From contig JAIRXO010000229.1 in NCBI GenBank assembly GCA_031268255.1, positions 1 to 7,782 of the forward strand: a stretch of 7,782 nucleotides of DNA, given 5' to 3'. The notes under the pieces were generated by a model, which ran no database searches, was not told the DNA's origin, and saw nothing but the letters and a program-made list of their open reading frames with translations. The DNA comes from Spirochaetaceae bacterium (GTDB lineage Bacteria; Spirochaetota; Spirochaetia; Treponematales; Breznakiellaceae). A program made the position numbers and the translations under genes. Positions 5,680-7,782 of this stretch are shown piece by piece (the first letter of the stretch is position 1; every line of letters starts with the position of its first letter).

Positions 5680-7572
5680 ATGAAACGCTTGTTTCTGTGT
5701 CTATTGGCGGGAATTTTTGTTTGGACGGGGTGCCAATCCCCCGGAGGAACCCAGGGCGGAAGCTCCGCTTCGGCATCCCAGGGTTATTTGAAGGGTATTT
5801 CGTGGGACGCCGAATACGATGTGGTCGTGGTCGGTTTTGGCGGGGCCGGCGCGTCAACGGCGGTATCCGCCGCGGACAGCGGGGCAAAGGTCCTGCTGCT
5901 GGAAAAGGCGCCTGAAGGCGAAGAGGGAGGAAACACCCGTTACGCCCTCCAGTTGGTCCTGATTCCCAAAGACAGGGAAGCGGGCATCCTTTATTTTAAG
6001 GGCCTCCGGGGTTTATACGAGGACCAGAGCGACGAGGTAATTAACCTCATCGTTACCGAAACCATGGCGAACCAGGACTGGCTCATTAAAACCATGGGGG
6101 CAAATCCCGATACCATCAACCACAGGCTCATGCGGGAATATCCAGAACTTCCCGGCGCCGAGGAAGCGGTGGACGGCATTTTTGTGGAACCCGGTTTCTG
6201 GAACGCCAGCCTCTGGAACCTGCTCCGCAAAAACGTGTATGACCGGAGCGACAAGATCGATGTGTGGTACGAATCCCCGGCTGTACGCCTTATCCAGGAC
6301 CCGGCTACCAAAATAATTCACGGGGTCGTGGCGCAAAACAAGGGTAAATTCTACAATATCCGGGCGAAAAACGGGGTGGTCCTGGCCTGCGGCGGCTTTG
6401 AGAATAACGACGCCATGCTGGAAAACTACGCCCAGCTCTCCAACGCGTACAGCAAGGGGGCCAAATACAATACCGGCGACGGGGTAAAAATGGCCATCGA
6501 CGCGGGTGCGGACCTCTGGCACATGAGTACCCTGGCAGGGCCTGACGTAAACTTTATCAACCCCGAAACCGGCAGGGCCCAGTTCTACGGGCTCCAGCTT
6601 CCTGCCGAATCCTACCGCATGACCGGCTTTATGAGCCAGTCAGCCATATTCATAGGCGGCGACGGGACCAGGTTTACCAACGAAACCGCCTTCCCCCGGC
6701 ACGGCCATTCCAACTACGGCGGAACATGGTTCAGCCTGCTTGTACCCAATAACGCCTGGTGTGTTTTTGACGAAACAGCCCGGCGGGCTAAACCGGCCTA
6801 TTTCCAGTGGAGCCAGGGCATGGAAGAAGAAATCGCCAAGGGCTGGATCATCAAGGCCAATACTCTGGAAGAACTGGCCGCCAAAATGAAGGTTCCGGCG
6901 GAAAACTTTACCAGGGAAGTATCTGAATACAACCAGTTCTGCAGGAACAAATACGACGCCCGCTTTAGACGGGCCGCTCCCTTCCTGCAGGCCCTTGCCC
7001 CGTCAGGGCCCTATTACGCCTTCCCCGTCAGGGCCACCCTTACCAATACCCAGGGCGGCGCCCGGCGCAATGTCGAGTGCGAGGTCCAGGATGTATGGGG
7101 TCAAAGCATACCCCATCTCTACAGCGCCGGCGAATTCGGTTCCTTCTACTGTGATATTTATAACGGCGGCGGCAATTTAAGCGAATGTCTCTTTTCAGGC
7201 CGTATAGCCGGACGCAACGCCGCGGAAGTCAAGCGGGATACGGCCCAGTCATCCGTCCTGGGCAGCAGGACTCCCCTGGACCTGCGCTCCGCGGCCCGAA
7301 ACTTTACCGCAGGACCCAACCAGTACCTGGGCCGGGCCATGGGTATAGGGGCGGAACTGGTAGTCAGAGTCACCTATATCAGCGGTAAGATTGAAAAGGT
7401 TGAAATCCTTTCCCACAGCGAGACACCCTCCATCAGTGACCGGGCCATCGCCGAGATTCCGGCTGCCATAAGCGCGGCCAATTCCACCGACGTGGACGCC
7501 ATTGCCGGGGCGACCACCACCAGCAACGCCATCAAAAAGGCCGTGGCCGAAGCCATTGCCGGGGCGCGATAG
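5680..7572 (+). CDS. Lipoprotein flavoprotein reductase: fumarate reductase-type FAD domain plus C-terminal FMN-binding domain
   Basis: ATG 5680 follows a strong AGGAGGA (5668-5674) by five bases. A basic start, hydrophobic stretch and TGC with Cys18 make it a likely lipoprotein exposed outside the inner membrane; a Gly/Ser/Ala-rich linker follows (about 19-35). The FAD domain begins at about 46: YDVVVVGFGGAG (46-57), ribose-binding Glu75 in LLLEKA, and GGNTR (83-87). GTRFTNE (329-335) keeps Arg331, matching the catalytic arginine of flavocytochrome c fumarate reductases. TNTQGG (455-460) has no histidine and YNGGGN (494-499) no arginine where true fumarate reductases have them. The FMN_bind domain is at about 545-630, with DAIAGAT (606-612), where Thr612 is the expected ApbE-type covalent FMN site. 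Likely role: a terminal reductase passing electrons from FMN to FAD to an external, probably unsaturated organic acceptor. The gene stands alone with its own promoter; the substrate is unknown. Confidence 0.9.
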   Translation: MKRLFLCLLAGIFVWTGCQSPGGTQGGSSASASQGYLKGISWDAEYDVVVVGFGGAGASTAVSAADSGAKVLLLEKAPEGEEGGNTRYALQLVLIPKDREAGILYFKGLRGLYEDQSDEVINLIVTETMANQDWLIKTMGANPDTINHRLMREYPELPGAEEAVDGIFVEPGFWNASLWNLLRKNVYDRSDKIDVWYESPAVRLIQDPATKIIHGVVAQNKGKFYNIRAKNGVVLACGGFENNDAMLENYAQLSNAYSKGAKYNTGDGVKMAIDAGADLWHMSTLAGPDVNFINPETGRAQFYGLQLPAESYRMTGFMSQSAIFIGGDGTRFTNETAFPRHGHSNYGGTWFSLLVPNNAWCVFDETARRAKPAYFQWSQGMEEEIAKGWIIKANTLEELAAKMKVPAENFTREVSEYNQFCRNKYDARFRRAAPFLQALAPSGPYYAFPVRATLTNTQGGARRNVECEVQDVWGQSIPHLYSAGEFGSFYCDIYNGGGNLSECLFSGRIAGRNAAEVKRDTAQSSVLGSRTPLDLRSAARNFTAGPNQYLGRAMGIGAELVVRVTYISGKIEKVEILSHSETPSISDRAIAEIPAAISAANSTDVDAIAGATTTSNAIKKAVAEAIAGAR

Positions 7573-7578
7573 CCCTTT

Positions 7579-7617
7579 TGCCGTACCGTCCGTGAAACCC
7601 TCGCGGGCAGTACGGCA
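7579..7617 (+). terminator. Stem-loop just after the flavoprotein gene
   Basis: TGCCGTAC (7579-7586) and GTACGGCA (7610-7617) form a perfect 8-base stem. After one mismatch it continues with GTCCG (7588-7592) against CGGGC (7604-7608) with one G-T pair, so about 13 pairs close an 11-base loop. It starts seven bases after the stop codon. The sequence following is only mildly T-rich, so it may be a weak terminator or a 3' end protecting structure. Confidence 0.5.
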
Positions 7618-7631
7618 GCGGTTTGTTCGCC

Positions 7632-7688
7632 AGCCCGCCGGGTTGCCGGACAAGCCCATTGAGCAAGCGTCCGGCGGGGCTTTAGTTT
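7632..7688 (+). terminator. Probable intrinsic terminator
   Basis: AGCCCGCCGG (7632-7641) pairs with CCGGCGGGGCT (7671-7681) with one bulged G, and TTTAGTTT follows at once. The loop is long (29 bases). A competing stem, GCCGGAC (7645-7651) with GTCCGGC (7669-7675), shares the right arm. The strong stem followed by a T-rich stretch fits rho-independent termination of the flavoprotein transcript. Confidence 0.6.
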
Positions 7689-7782
7689 AGGGAGATAGAT
7701 TGACATATTTTGGAGTTATACCAAGCCTGGCAAAAAAAGCCGCTGCCCCGTCATGGTAATAAGAGTTTTTTCCTCAAATAAC
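7689..7782. other. End of window without a supported gene
   Basis: No convincing coding region is seen. A perfect TTGACA lies at 7700-7705, but no good -10 sits at 16-18 bases from it; TATACC (7717-7722) is only 11 bases away. The same TTG could start a 19-codon frame (7700-7759) after AGGGAG (7689-7694). ATG 7753 opens a frame that runs off the window but has no ribosome site. Confidence 0.4.

Noticed and set aside
5559..5915. 118-codon + strand frame beginning in the AT-rich gap
   Set aside because: It runs into the flavoprotein gene in a different frame, has an Arg/Gly-rich low-complexity end, and has no ribosome site, while the flavoprotein frame has a clear signal peptide and domains.
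6013..6522. 169-codon - strand frame opposite the flavoprotein gene
   Set aside because: It lies wholly inside a gene with recognisable FAD-domain motifs and has no recognisable feature of its own.
5680..7572. Calling the flavoprotein a fumarate reductase outright
   Set aside because: Only one of the expected catalytic residues is recognisable; the histidine and second arginine positions are replaced.

Overview
The window reads like part of a chromosome from a host-associated Treponema-like spirochaete, possibly from an insect or rumen gut. This is inference: there is no rRNA or other marker gene, and it rests on gene content, a moderately GC-rich composition, relaxed lipoprotein signals and the resemblance of the polyamine system to the PotABCD/PotD lipoprotein set known from treponemes. 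All confident genes are on the + strand, and nothing convincing was seen on the - strand. No mobile element, CRISPR array, tRNA or rRNA was seen.

Layout. Bases 1-540 hold the C-terminal part of a KamA-family radical SAM/PLP aminomutase (lysine 2,3-aminomutase or the related EF-P lysine-modifying type) whose iron-sulfur cysteines lie before the window. Bases 615-5408 hold a compact run of five genes: potA (ATPase), potB and potC (permeases), potD (lipoprotein substrate-binding protein) and a YciO/Sua5-family gene. potA/potB and potB/potC overlap by 4 bases. potD follows potC after a 96-base gap with two hairpins. The YciO gene starts on the last base of the potD stop codon. Together potA-D form a complete polyamine (putrescine/spermidine) importer: PotD captures substrate outside the inner membrane, PotB and PotC form the channel, and PotA hydrolyses ATP.

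Bases 5409-5679 are a non-coding, partly AT-rich region. It starts with three mutually complementary sequence arms that can pair in competing ways. It then carries an imperfect palindrome, a probable promoter and a perfect 12-base palindrome. Bases 5680-7572 encode a 630-residue flavoprotein: a lipoprotein signal, a fumarate-reductase-type FAD domain and a C-terminal FMN-binding domain with a predicted covalent flavin site. It lacks two residues needed by true fumarate reductases, so it probably reduces another substrate. Bases 7573-7782 hold two large stem-loops, the second ending in a T-rich stretch as in an intrinsic terminator, followed by about 100 bases with no clear gene.

Most of this is ordinary metabolic content. 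I do not see a clearly new system. The points most worth a second look are the unassigned surface flavoprotein and the structured leader region in front of it.
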